In this document: positions 25,612 through 33,685 of the stretch, one piece after another
How positions within the stretch are numbered: the stretch's first letter is position 1
Layout: each line of letters opens with the position of its first letter
NCBI RefSeq assembly: GCF_964033635.1
Contig: NZ_OZ035533.1
Location: 1,488,001-1,552,000 of the forward strand
Length of the DNA: 64,000 nt
Reading direction: 5' to 3'
Source: Chitinophaga sp. MM2321
Lineage (GTDB): Bacteria; Bacteroidota; Bacteroidia; Chitinophagales; Chitinophagaceae
Program-made: the position numbers and the translations under genes
The notes under the pieces: model-generated
The model's input: the letters and a program-made list of their open reading frames with translations, nothing else
Told to the model about the DNA's origin: nothing
Databases searched by the model: none

Positions 25612-25878
25612 ATGGCAAAGAAAAACAAAGAAGCAGTTAAGCAGGAAATACAGGAATTAGCCATCGGCAATTACGTAAGTTATCCTGATGATTACGAAGC
25701 AACGGACGCACAAGCACTGAATAATGTAGTATCACTGGCAAAGGGATACTGGGATTCCCGGGAATATAAGGAAGTGGAACGCGACGATAAGCTGGGCATT
25801 GATCTGGCTGATTATCAACTCTGGACGAAGGAAGCGCATGCTGCTTTTCTGGAAGCCAATGGACACACTTTAAACTAA
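25612..25878 (+). CDS. Small acidic hypothetical protein
   Basis: An 88-residue protein with no signal peptide or membrane segment. It has a lysine-rich start followed by an acidic, aromatic body (NYVSYPDDYEATD, KGYWDSREYKEVERDDK). I do not recognise a family. It stands alone, with 152 bases upstream and a strong hairpin downstream, which supports a real independent transcription unit. It starts at ATG after an A-rich leader. Confidence 0.65.
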   Translation: MAKKNKEAVKQEIQELAIGNYVSYPDDYEATDAQALNNVVSLAKGYWDSREYKEVERDDKLGIDLADYQLWTKEAHAAFLEANGHTLN

Positions 25879-25903
25879 TCCGCGTCATTCATATTATTCG
25901 ATG

Positions 25904-25951
25904 GAAGAGGGATTTATGTATTTAGACAGCTAAATACATAAATCCCTCTTC
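25904..25951 (+). terminator. Perfect 21-base stem-loop, probable terminator
   Basis: Bases 25904-25924 pair perfectly with 25931-25951 around a 6-base loop. It follows the 88-residue gene by 25 bases. The T-tract after it is poor (TATTATAAAC), so it may block transcription or stabilise an mRNA end rather than act as a textbook terminator. Confidence 0.6.
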
Positions 25952-26107
25952 TATTATAAACTATTTCTCTTCCGCAGATGTTTTTATATACTGCTTCTCC
26001 TGTCTGGCAGTATTACCATGGATGGTAACGATAGTGGTATATCAACCCCGGTCGCTATTGATTATTCATCATAAATAGACAAACAATGACAATAAAATTT
26101 TGCTGCT

Positions 26108-26632
26108 ATGAGAAAGTTAATTTGTTTGTTGGTTGTGCTGATTGCTGCCCTGCGGCTTTCTGCACAAAAAACAGCTGTTGAAGCTGTGGTGTTTTCGGAA
26201 GAGGATCTTGTTACGCAGATTTTTGGTAAAAATAAAGAGGCGTTATTAAATGATGTCCTGCTGATTTCGCCCGTAGAGGAAAAGGATTTTCAGACTGCTT
26301 TCCAGGAATATGAATCAGAAAAAGGCCCCTGGCTCACGGAGCGCATCGCATTGCTAAAAATGTACAACGATGAGTATTCTTCACTGGATGAAAAGAAAAT
26401 GAATACATTATCAAAACAGCTGATTAATAATGATCTTGAATTTGGTCGGCTGCAAATGCGTTATTTTCGTAAAATGAATAAAGTGCTGGGTGCTACCAGG
26501 GCAGCCAAGTTTTTTCAGCTGGACAATTACCTGGAACAATCTACACGCGCATACATACAAAACAAGTTACCTTTTATAAAAGCACTGGAATCTGACCGGC
26601 TGGTGTCTATCCGGCCTGTGACGATCCGGTGA
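26108..26632 (+). CDS. Exported hypothetical protein, helical
   Basis: A 174-residue protein with a signal peptide (MRKLICLLVVLIAALRLSAQ). The mature part is helical and charged, ending with KVLGATRAAKFFQLDNYLEQ. That segment recalls the conserved helix of small periplasmic stress sensors of the Spy/CpxP kind seen in Bacteroidota, but the match is weak. It is 22 bases upstream of the AAA-type ATPase gene, so the two may be co-transcribed. Function unknown. Confidence 0.7.
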   Translation: MRKLICLLVVLIAALRLSAQKTAVEAVVFSEEDLVTQIFGKNKEALLNDVLLISPVEEKDFQTAFQEYESEKGPWLTERIALLKMYNDEYSSLDEKKMNTLSKQLINNDLEFGRLQMRYFRKMNKVLGATRAAKFFQLDNYLEQSTRAYIQNKLPFIKALESDRLVSIRPVTIR

Positions 26633-26654
26633 ATAACGTACCGATAGATAGAAT

Positions 26655-27185
26655 ATGACTAAAAGCAATGCCTATGTATTCACCGGTGGACCCGGTGCGG
26701 GTAAAACTACGGTGATAAAGACTTTAGAGCAGATGGGATATGCAACGGTAGAAGAGTCTGGAAGACAAATCATCCAGGAGCAGGTGCGTACCGGCGGAAA
26801 TGCTTTGCCCTGGGGCGATACGGCACAGTATCGTGACAAGATGTTCAGAACCGCCATGGATGATTTTCATGCGTTGCAGGAAGAACAGGTATTCCTTGAC
26901 AGGGGGCTGCCTGACGTTATCGGCTATACGCAGTTGATACAGTTGCCGGTAGATCCTTCCTTGCAGGAACTATGCATGCAATACAGGTATAATACCCGTG
27001 TATTTATTTTCCCGCCCTGGGAGGCTATTTTTTGTGAAGATGAAGAACGCAAACAGACATTTGCAACGGCGGTGCACACTTTTGAAGTGATGCAGGCGGT
27101 GTATAATGCATGTGACTATGAATTGATAACAGTGCCTATGATTCCGGCAGCGGAAAGGGCGGCCTTTATTATCAGCCGGCTATAG
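26655..27185 (+). CDS. AAA_28-type ATPase / predicted kinase
   Basis: A 176-residue P-loop protein. It has Walker A GGPGAGKTT at 11-19, an EESGRQIIQEQ segment after the first helix, and FLDRGLPDVIGY as the Walker B-like block. This pattern fits the AAA_28 / NadR-type kinase-like family common in Bacteroidota. The substrate is unknown. Its last six bases overlap the end of the convergent thioesterase gene. Confidence 0.88.
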   Translation: MTKSNAYVFTGGPGAGKTTVIKTLEQMGYATVEESGRQIIQEQVRTGGNALPWGDTAQYRDKMFRTAMDDFHALQEEQVFLDRGLPDVIGYTQLIQLPVDPSLQELCMQYRYNTRVFIFPPWEAIFCEDEERKQTFATAVHTFEVMQAVYNACDYELITVPMIPAAERAAFIISRL

Positions 27186-27620
27186 CACATCTTCCACAAA
27201 ATCCGCACTCCGGGGAATGGCTTTAAATTTTTCCATTAATGCCGGTGGCAGAACTGTGAGCTTGCGTTTTTGTACGTCGATCCACGCGCCGTCTACCGTT
27301 ACGATGGCGGATTTGGTGCCGTCGCCGCGGAATATTTCATGCCTTACCGACCAGCGGGAGCCATCACTTTTGTACCGGCTCATTTCGCAGGTAACCTGTA
27401 CTTTATCATTGGGGCCAATTTCGCGGAGATACAGTAATTCCTCCCGGAACAGGATAGGACCTAGTTTTAGTTGAATAAACTGGGCAGCATCCAATCCAAC
27501 TTTTTCCAGCATAGCCAGGCGCGCCTGTGCGGCGAAATCTGCGTAGGCAGAATGCCGGAGGTGCATATTTGCGTCTATTTGTGACCAGAGTACAGGTCCT
27601 TCAAAAAATATGTTCATCAT
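27180..27620 (-). CDS. Acyl-CoA thioesterase family protein (4HBT hotdog fold)
   Basis: A 146-residue hotdog-fold protein. The N-terminal WSQIDANMHLRHSAYADFAAQAR corresponds to the YbgC/FcbC-type active-site helix, in which the catalytic Asp is at the conserved D-x-N-x-H position. The remainder holds the usual central strands (LYLREIGPNDKVQV). It probably hydrolyses acyl-CoA esters. It is convergent with, and overlaps by six bases, the AAA-type gene. Confidence 0.88.
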   Translation of the reverse strand: MMNIFFEGPVLWSQIDANMHLRHSAYADFAAQARLAMLEKVGLDAAQFIQLKLGPILFREELLYLREIGPNDKVQVTCEMSRYKSDGSRWSVRHEIFRGDGTKSAIVTVDGAWIDVQKRKLTVLPPALMEKFKAIPRSADFVEDVL

Positions 27621-27893
27621 TAAATTTACGGAAAAAAAAGCCAGCCGGAATGTAGCCGGAAGTTATAGAAAGGAGGGAAGAGGGGTAAAACAGTGCCTGT
27701 GACAATGAACTGTTGATCAATACGATATACTGGTATAAAATTCAAATGATGGATACAATGCTTTACTGTGGCTATTCTATAGCCGTCTCTTAGGTTAATG
27801 GGCCGTACTGTAAGGCTCTCCGGCGCATTTTTTTTCAGGAAAAACGAAAACAAATTTTTTTTAAATCATTTCCTTTTATAATTTCGCACCACT
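27621..27893. other. Intergenic region upstream of tRNA-Ser
   Basis: The 273 bases hold no supported gene. A 75-codon open frame on the minus strand shows no family features and is probably chance. The last 60 bases are AT-rich and should contain the tRNA promoter, but no clear box was found. Confidence 0.4.
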
Positions 27894-27978
27894 GGAGAGT
27901 TGGCAGAGCGGTCGATTGCGGCAGTCTTGAAAACTGTTGACTGTAACAGGTCCCGGGGTTCGAATCCCTGACTCTCCG
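27894..27978 (+). tRNA. tRNA-Ser (anticodon TGA)
   Basis: The 85-base cloverleaf has acceptor arms GGAGAGT (27894-27900) and ACTCTCC (27971-27977) with discriminator G at 27978. The anticodon stem GCAGT/ACTGT has loop CTTGAAA with anticodon TGA at 27928-27930. A long variable arm typical of serine tRNAs and the T-loop TTCGAAT are present. CCA is not encoded. Confidence 0.96.
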
Positions 27979-27982
27979 CTGC

Positions 27983-28014
27983 AAGGGATAACTGAAAAGT
28001 TATCCCTTTTTTTT
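27983..28014 (+). terminator. Intrinsic terminator of tRNA-Ser
   Basis: A 10-base perfect stem, 27983-27992 with 27999-28008 (6-base loop), is followed directly by a run of T. It begins five bases after the tRNA. Confidence 0.92.
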
Positions 28015-28319
28015 CGTATATCAAGTAGTTCTTCTCTTTCATTTCCAGATAGTTATGAGAAAAAACATCCATCATTGTAGGTGTTCGATAACCCCCATCC
28101 TCATAGCAACTTTGAAATTAGAATACCTATTGGGTAAGCTTAGATTTAAATACAAGATTTATGGACAATACAAATGAAATCAACCTGATTAGCAGGCTGC
28201 ATGCCGCTTTTTCAAATGTAGGTATTGATTTTAGGGAGGGCGTTTGCGAGGAATGCTGACCTGGCTGGAACTTAACTCTCTTGCCTGTCTGAATGTTTGT
28301 CCGTTAAGTTTTTTTTAAA
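28015..28319. other. Intergenic region with a 32-codon open frame
   Basis: A short plus-strand frame at 28161-28259 starts with ATG and reads MDNTNEINLISRLHAAF and so on, then stops. It has no recognisable homolog and may be the truncated front of a lost gene. Nothing else was seen. Confidence 0.25.
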
Positions 28320-28742
28320 TCATTCTTTCTTTTCTCCTTTAAAAATCCACTGAATACCAAATTTGTCGTAAAACTGTCCGTACATCCCAAATGGTAGCTC
28401 ATGTAATTCCTGTAGCCTTTCGTTATTGTCTCCGTCCTTAAGTTTGTCAAAAACTATTTTTAATTCGTTATATGTTTTTCCGATAACAAATATAGCAAAC
28501 GTATTGCCTGGTATTGGGTCAAATTCAGGTGAAGCCATCCAATCGGTGGCTGATATTTCTATATCACCATTTTTTAGATGAGCATTGATAATCCTGTCGT
28601 GCTTTTCGGGGGGTAACATATCTTTCATTGAACTATCACCAAGTTTAGTAAGTGTCAAGTCACCGCCAATACATTCGTGATAAAAGGTCATTGCCTCAGC
28701 ACAATTTCCATCAAATAAAAGAAATGGTGTAGTGTGTAACAT
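28320..28742 (-). CDS. VOC family protein (PhnB / 3-demethylubiquinone methyltransferase-like fold)
   Basis: A PhnB-type vicinal-oxygen-chelate protein of about 140 residues. From the preferred ATG at 28740-28742 it begins MLHTTPFLLFDGNCAEAMTFY, the normal family start. It later shows MLPPEKHDRIINAHLKNGDIEI and ends with FGMYGQFYDKFGIQWIF. The longer frame to 28781 overlaps a cupin remnant and is less likely. It is the first gene beyond the tRNA on this strand. Substrate unknown. Confidence 0.85.
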   Translation of the reverse strand: MLHTTPFLLFDGNCAEAMTFYHECIGGDLTLTKLGDSSMKDMLPPEKHDRIINAHLKNGDIEISATDWMASPEFDPIPGNTFAIFVIGKTYNELKIVFDKLKDGDNNERLQELHELPFGMYGQFYDKFGIQWIFKGEKKE

Positions 28743-28765
28743 TCTTTTTGTTTTTAGTATTTCCG

Positions 28766-28890
28766 TCAAGTTTCTTGCCAAAAATGTTTTCTTGTCAGTT
28801 CTTTGTCGCCTACAAGAAATGAAGTTGTTCCTTCCAACACATAAAATACTTCATCGTTGTCCTCGTGTTGGTGAAGTTCAAGGCCCCGAT
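28766..28890 (-). pseudogene. Cupin-domain fragment
   Basis: Read on the minus strand, the frame ending in TGA at 28766-28768 encodes LELHQHEDNDEVFYVLEG followed by TTSFLVGDKELT, unmistakably the metal-binding first cupin motif. The frame has no ATG and a stop upstream (28958-28960), and it ends shortly after the motif, so the second cupin motif is missing. It is best read as the remnant of a larger cupin gene, lying immediately upstream of the VOC gene. Confidence 0.65.
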
Positions 28891-28899
28891 TTCGATAAA

Positions 28900-29340
28900 C
28901 ATCTGCGAGTTTTCGTAAAATCTGCAAAGACTTTACCAGTACAAAACTATTTGTACTTCATGTTGCTGCTTTTTTTATAAACAAAGGAAGGGTCACCGAA
29001 TGAACAACTATACCTTGATCTTCTTTCCGATCTGAAAATTCGATCACAAAAACTTCCGAAACGGATGAAAATGTCAATGATGGAATAAGGGGTTCGACAG
29101 AGATGCCTCGCCCTCCGCAAAAAGCGATACAAAATTCATGATTGGATTCTGTGTCGCTTTTTCATTTTTAAAAGGGTGTTTGTCAGGTGTTTTCGATTTG
29201 AAAGGTGGGACGACATCATAGCTTAGGACTTAAATACCCCTTTTTTTGTCGCAGAAGGCCCCCACTTTGATGGATGTATTGTTTTATTTTTGACCTGTAT
29301 CCGGGTAAACCAGCATAGAAAACTCACCGACTAAAACCGA
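28900..29340. other. Intergenic region with tRNA-end-like sequence and hairpin
   Basis: No gene is supported. Near 29089-29118 the sequence GGGGTTCGA, then CCTCGCCCTCCGC, resembles the T-arm and acceptor end of a tRNA but lacks the rest of a cloverleaf. A hairpin with two mismatches pairs 29119-29135 with 29146-29162 and is followed by TTCATTTTT. Confidence 0.35.
29119..29162 (+). terminator. Terminator-like hairpin
   Basis: A 17-base stem with two wobble-type mismatches, A-rich on the left and T-rich on the right arm. It directly follows the tRNA-end-like sequence, mirroring the arrangement at the true tRNA-Ser. No complete gene precedes it on the plus strand. Confidence 0.5.
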
Positions 29341-29344
29341 TCAA

Positions 29345-29899
29345 ATGAGAAATATAATCTATGGTATCAATCTGACTGCAGATGGTTGCTGCGACCATAC
29401 CCAATCTAGTGGCGGCCCAGAGATCCACGAGTATTTCACGGACCTCATGCGGGACGCTGACCTGATCATCTACGGACGTAAGACCTATCAGTTGATGGTT
29501 CCTTACTGGCCTGACGTCGCAAAAAAACAATCCGGGACGAAAGCGGAGAATGAATTTGCGCAAACATTTAACGCCATTGACAAAGTTGTTTGTTCCCGCT
29601 CATTAAATGACTTTGAAGGTAATCCGAGGGTTATTCGTGCGAACCTCGCAGAAGAAGTCCTGAAACTGAAACAGGAATCGGGCAAAAATATTTCAATTGG
29701 CGGGATAAGCCTGCCTGCGGAATTGATAACGCTTGGTCTGGTGGATGAATATTATTTTCTAATTCATCCTATCATTGCAGGTCAAGGGAGACGGTTGTTA
29801 GATGGTATCGGTCTTCCCGATCCGTTAAATTTAAAACTAACTGACTCGAGGACGCTTAAATCAGGATGTATAGCACTTCATTACCTGAAACAGTTATAA
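29345..29899 (+). CDS. Dihydrofolate reductase family protein (RibD C-terminal domain)
   Basis: A 184-residue protein of the RibD C-terminal / DHFR-like fold. It has the characteristic start IYGINLTADG, the phosphate-binding DLIIYGRKTYQLM, and GGISLPAELITLGLVDEYYFLIHP in the second half. Such stand-alone proteins probably use NADPH, but their substrates are not known. True folate reduction is not implied. It is a monocistronic unit with its own terminator. Confidence 0.9.
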   Translation: MRNIIYGINLTADGCCDHTQSSGGPEIHEYFTDLMRDADLIIYGRKTYQLMVPYWPDVAKKQSGTKAENEFAQTFNAIDKVVCSRSLNDFEGNPRVIRANLAEEVLKLKQESGKNISIGGISLPAELITLGLVDEYYFLIHPIIAGQGRRLLDGIGLPDPLNLKLTDSRTLKSGCIALHYLKQL

Positions 29900-29924
29900 A
29901 AGCGGGTATTTCGGCCCGCAACCT

Positions 29925-29968
29925 AAACACAAAAGCCTTCGGATGTTATCCGGCGGCTTTTGTGTTTT
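29925..29968 (+). terminator. Intrinsic terminator after the RibD-type gene
   Basis: A 13-base perfect stem, 29925-29937 with 29955-29967 (arms AAACACAAAAGCC and its complement), 26 bases past the stop. The right arm ends in a short T-run. Confidence 0.8.
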
Positions 29969-30096
29969 ATATCTGCCTGAAAAGAAAATACAAGATATTT
30001 TAATTGAGGCATGAGAAAAAGATAGTATGAAAGAAATTGTTTTAGCAACCAAAAAATAGATAATAAAGGGTTATTTTTCAGGACGAAAAAGGAGTT

Positions 30097-31119
30097 ATGA
30101 AGAAAATAGGATTTTTATCGTTTGGGCATTGGTCTAATCATCCTGCCTATAAGACCCGTACAGCGAGTGACACATTGCTTCAATCTATTGATTTGGCTGT
30201 CGCTGCCGAAGAAATTGGTTTAGATGGCGCCTATTTTCGTGTGCATCATTTTGCAGCCCAGTTAGCATCACCATTTCCTTTGCTTTCGGCTATCGGTGCC
30301 AAAACAAGTAAAATAGAGATTGGAACGGGTGTAATTGATATGCGTTATGAAAATCCACTGTATATGGTGGAAGATGCCGGAGCTGCGGATTTAATTTCGG
30401 AGGGGCGATTACAATTGGGAATCAGCAGAGGTTCGCCGGAACAGGTAATCGATGGGTGGCGCACTTTTGGATATGAACCGGCCGAAGGAGAAACTGACGC
30501 AGATATGGGACGTCGTAAAGCATTGGAATTCCTGGATAAGTTAAAAGGTGTCGGATTTGCCGAGCCTAATCCGTCCCCGATGTTTCCGAACCCACCAGGC
30601 TTGCTACGCCTGGAGCCATATTCGGAAGGACTGAGGGAACGTATCTGGTGGGGAGCCGCTTCTAATGCTACTGCTGTTTGGGCCGCCGAAAACGGAATGT
30701 ATCTTCAAAGTTCTACTTTGAAGTACGATGAAAGCGGCAAACCTTTTCATATACAGCAAGCCGAGCAAATCAGATTATACAAAGATGCCTGGAAAAAAGC
30801 AGGACACAAGCGTGAACCGAGAGTTTCGGTGAGCCGGTCTATTTTCGCCTTGGTAAACGACCAGGATCGTTATTTCTTTGGGCAGGAAACCAACCGGGTC
30901 GATAAAATCGGAATGATTGAAGCAGACAAACGCGCCATTTTCGGAAGAAGCTATGCCGCAGAGCCGGATCAACTCATCAAGGAGTTAGCTGAGGATGAAG
31001 CTATTCAAGAGGCAGATACGATTCTTTTGACAATACCCAATACATTAGGAGTTGATTACAATGTGCATGTACTGTCTTCTATTTTAGCGCATGTGGCCCC
31101 CGGATTGGGTTGGCGCTAA
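30097..31119 (+). CDS. LLM class flavin-dependent oxidoreductase (luciferase-like monooxygenase)
   Basis: A 340-residue bacterial-luciferase-like protein. It opens with IGFLSFGHW and has AEEIGLDGAYFRVHHFA, then KIEIGTGVIDMRYENPLYMVEDAGAADLISEGRLQLGISRGSP, which is the typical TIM-barrel flavin-binding layout of the class. Reduced FMN is the expected cofactor and the substrate is unknown. It is flanked by the RibD-type gene upstream and converges with the LytR-type regulator. Confidence 0.92.
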   Translation: MKKIGFLSFGHWSNHPAYKTRTASDTLLQSIDLAVAAEEIGLDGAYFRVHHFAAQLASPFPLLSAIGAKTSKIEIGTGVIDMRYENPLYMVEDAGAADLISEGRLQLGISRGSPEQVIDGWRTFGYEPAEGETDADMGRRKALEFLDKLKGVGFAEPNPSPMFPNPPGLLRLEPYSEGLRERIWWGAASNATAVWAAENGMYLQSSTLKYDESGKPFHIQQAEQIRLYKDAWKKAGHKREPRVSVSRSIFALVNDQDRYFFGQETNRVDKIGMIEADKRAIFGRSYAAEPDQLIKELAEDEAIQEADTILLTIPNTLGVDYNVHVLSSILAHVAPGLGWR

Positions 31120-31213
31120 ATTTTAAAAATGATGTTAATCGACAAAGAACGCTGGATCGTGTTTGCCAACTTTGTACTAACATGAATTGATTGGGTTGCT
31201 GATTTTAACCAGA

Positions 31214-31936
31214 TCAGGTGCTTTCCAGCGCCTTTTCGAGATCATCTTTAAAGTTTCGGCCGATAGGTATTTGATGGCCATCCAGTATAATTCGGTTCCT
31301 TTCCAGGCGTGTTACTTTTTGAATAGATACTATGAAAGATTTATGTACCCGAATAAAACGGTTTTGTGGGAAAATATCAAGCATGGCTTTAATTGATCCT
31401 TTCAATATGACCTTTCCTGAGTAGGTATAAATTATTGCATAATCTTTGAGTCCTTGAATGTGGGTAACATCATTAAAATGAAGTTTTATACGCTGCACAC
31501 CACTTTTGACAAAAATAAAATCTGTTTTTTCAAAGGCAGCATGATCCTCAATATTTACATTCTGTGCTTTTAAGGTTAGGAATTCTGTGATTTTCTCTAT
31601 TGCCTGTTTGAATCGGTTAAAAGACACAGGTTTTAATAAAAAGTCAATTACACCCAATTCATAGCCTTCAAAAGCATAATTGCGATATGCGGTTGTGAAA
31701 ATCGTAAAAGGCGGGTCTGGCAATTCTTTTAGAAATTCAATACCTGTCATTTCCGGCATCTCAATATCCAGTAACAATACATCAGTAGGGTGATTCTCCA
31801 GATAGCGCAAAGCCTCCCATGTATTGGTAAACAGGGACACGGAATGTACGTTGTCGATGCGTTTTAAGTAACCTGCAAGTACTTCAAGCGCAAGCGGTTC
31901 ATCATCTATAACAACAACTTTCAGCATTATTTCCAC
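31214..31936 (-). CDS. LytTR family response regulator
   Basis: A 240-residue regulator. The receiver domain (1-120) has acidic residues DDEP at 11-14, phospho-acceptor Asp at about 57 in LLLDIEMPEMTG, and Lys in LLKPVSF. The LytTR DNA-binding domain follows (about 135-238), with FIFVKSGVQRIKLHFNDV, RFIRVHKSFIVSI and IPIGRNFK. It is 14 bases downstream of its histidine kinase gene. Possible target sites lie in the divergent region 33081-33131. Confidence 0.95.
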   Translation of the reverse strand: MEIMLKVVVIDDEPLALEVLAGYLKRIDNVHSVSLFTNTWEALRYLENHPTDVLLLDIEMPEMTGIEFLKELPDPPFTIFTTAYRNYAFEGYELGVIDFLLKPVSFNRFKQAIEKITEFLTLKAQNVNIEDHAAFEKTDFIFVKSGVQRIKLHFNDVTHIQGLKDYAIIYTYSGKVILKGSIKAMLDIFPQNRFIRVHKSFIVSIQKVTRLERNRIILDGHQIPIGRNFKDDLEKALEST

Positions 31937-31950
31937 TTCAATCCATTTAG

Positions 31951-33012
31951 TTATAATTCAATTATTAGCTTGGCTCTATAGGCATTTTTATTGTCTTCAA
32001 GCGCAAGATGGTGTTTAGCCGGATAAAGCATGTTCAGACGTTTTCGTAGATTGTCGAGCCCTATTCCACCCTTACTTTTATTAGATACTGACAATGGTTT
32101 TGAATTCTCTATAATTACCGTTAATGTTTTATTATTTAACTCAATACCCACAGTTAACCAACTATTTTCGGTTTGTTTACTAAGCCCATGTTTAAAGGCA
32201 TTCTCAACCAAAGGCAACAATAGTAAAGGGGCAATTTCATGCCCACTTAGTTCAGCATTAATATTCAATGAAATAATAAACTCGGAACTAAACCTATGCC
32301 GCTCCAGTTCAATGTAATTGCTTAGGTAAGTGATTTCTTTTTCTAACAGCACCTTTGCATCAGTACTATCGTACAACATGTATTCCATCATTTCTGATAG
32401 TTTAAGTACTGTTTCCGGTGCAAGCTCTGATTTTTTAAGCGTTAATGCATACAAGTTGTTTAATACATTAAACAGGAAGTGTGGATTTACCTGGGCGCGA
32501 AGAAAATTAACTTCGGCATTTAATTTTTCTACTGTCATTCTCTGAATGAGAAGCTGCTGCCCATACCAGTCCATACTTAACCTAAGTGCCAGCATTAACC
32601 CTAAATACCATAACGTGCTAAAAAAGTTGTAGGAGAGGCTTTCCATTAAATCGCTGTTACGCATAGGGCCTATAACATAACCATACAGATAAAAATCAAA
32701 AAGGCTCTGGACTGTTAAGTACCCGATCACAGCGATAAAAACTGCTGTGAAATAGACAAAGTAGCGTTTCTTCAGCAGGTATTTTGGTAAAAAATAATGC
32801 AGGTTGAGATAAGCTATCACAATGAGGAGTGCGATCCGGACAGTTACACAAGCTACAAAGTAAGGCATGCTGGCCTTATGTATGAGGTATTTTTTCTCAA
32901 ACATAAAGAAACCTGTTATCAATAGCCAATAGGCACTATGAGCCAGGATATACTTTAGGGAAACAGTCCCCTTTGAAAATGGCAGCTTAACCTGCTTATT
33001 CAGTAGCTCCAT
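31951..33012 (-). CDS. Sensor histidine kinase, LytS/YehU type
   Basis: A 353-residue membrane kinase. Four predicted transmembrane helices occupy the first 150 residues. A short coiled linker is followed by the His_kinase domain with phospho-acceptor His178 in RAQVNPHFLFNVLNNLYAL. The ATP-binding part has LLLLPLVENAFKHGL and KGGIGLDNLRKRL. No separate extracellular sensor domain is present, so the signal is probably sensed in the membrane. It is operonic with the LytTR regulator and divergent from the secreted-protein/barrel pair. Confidence 0.95.
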   Translation of the reverse strand: MELLNKQVKLPFSKGTVSLKYILAHSAYWLLITGFFMFEKKYLIHKASMPYFVACVTVRIALLIVIAYLNLHYFLPKYLLKKRYFVYFTAVFIAVIGYLTVQSLFDFYLYGYVIGPMRNSDLMESLSYNFFSTLWYLGLMLALRLSMDWYGQQLLIQRMTVEKLNAEVNFLRAQVNPHFLFNVLNNLYALTLKKSELAPETVLKLSEMMEYMLYDSTDAKVLLEKEITYLSNYIELERHRFSSEFIISLNINAELSGHEIAPLLLLPLVENAFKHGLSKQTENSWLTVGIELNNKTLTVIIENSKPLSVSNKSKGGIGLDNLRKRLNMLYPAKHHLALEDNKNAYRAKLIIEL

Positions 33013-33080
33013 ATTTAAATATCATACATAAAGGAAACTAAAAGTGTTAAACCTGCAAAATTATTTCGACTAACTGCATA

Positions 33081-33131
33081 AAAAGTAGAGGTTCGTCTAC
33101 TTTTTTGTTTACTGGTCTACTATTTTTCTAC
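33081..33131. promoter_or_regulatory. Repeat cluster between LytS-type kinase and divergent operon
   Basis: A 9-base perfect inverted repeat (33081-33089 with 33096-33104) overlaps a direct repeat GTCTACT at 33095-33101 and 33115-33121, a 20-base period of about two helical turns. A further TCTACTT lies at 33127-33133. LytTR-domain proteins bind paired direct repeats, so this is a candidate site for the neighbouring regulator. Confidence 0.4.
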
Positions 33132-33197
33132 TTGGTTTCCTTTTCTCCTAATATTGATATCAGAAAAAGTCAAGTATTTAATTTAAAAAATTGCATC

Positions 33198-33656
33198 ATG
33201 AAAAAGACAACATTCAATCAGGCGTTTATTAAGGTATTTGCACTGATTATACTATGCTTTACTGCATTCAGTTTTACAACAAAATTTGGATTGGACAGTT
33301 ATGAGATCTACCTAAATAACAAGCTCATTCTAAAACAATCGGTGAACCAGCCTTTGAGTTTAAGAGTGCTGCAACTTGATAAGGCAAATGAGAACGATCA
33401 GCTGCGCATTACTTACAAACACTGCACTTTAAAAGGAGCTGGTACTGACCGGAATATTGTTCTAAAAGATGAAAAGGGAAATACACTAAAGAATTGGTCA
33501 TTTGCTGATGCGACTGGTTCCGATTTAAGTATGGTGATATCAGTTAAAGAGCTGTTGTTGCTGGAAAAAAATAATGCCCATCATGATCTGAGTCTGCATT
33601 ATACTGCAAAGGAGCTTCCTAAAGAACAGCTGCTTGCATCTCTTCATATGAAATAA
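33198..33656 (+). CDS. Exported hypothetical protein of a LytTR-linked locus
   Basis: From the ATG at 33198 (MKKTTFNQAF) it encodes 152 residues with a clear signal peptide (FALIILCFTAFSFTT). The open frame extends 31 codons further upstream, but that stretch is AT-rich intergenic sequence with the repeat cluster. The mature protein has the pattern DSYEIYLNNKLILKQ, QLRITYKHC and LKNWSF. I recall similar small proteins beside TonB-type receptors and LytTR systems in Sphingobacteriia/Chitinophagia, but no named function. It is 29 bases upstream of the barrel gene. Confidence 0.75.
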   Translation: MKKTTFNQAFIKVFALIILCFTAFSFTTKFGLDSYEIYLNNKLILKQSVNQPLSLRVLQLDKANENDQLRITYKHCTLKGAGTDRNIVLKDEKGNTLKNWSFADATGSDLSMVISVKELLLLEKNNAHHDLSLHYTAKELPKEQLLASLHMK

Positions 33657-33685
33657 AGGGTTATCCTTCGGCTAAATGAACACAC

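Noticed and set aside
27626..27853. 75-codon minus-strand open frame
   Set aside because: No signal peptide, motif or family feature; composition is not protein-like and neighbours give no support.
27866..28075. 69-codon minus-strand open frame across the tRNA
   Set aside because: It is the antisense of tRNA-Ser and its terminator; such frames are a common annotation artefact.
29089..29118. A second complete tRNA gene
   Set aside because: Only T-arm-like and acceptor-like pieces are present; no matching 5' acceptor strand or anticodon arm upstream.
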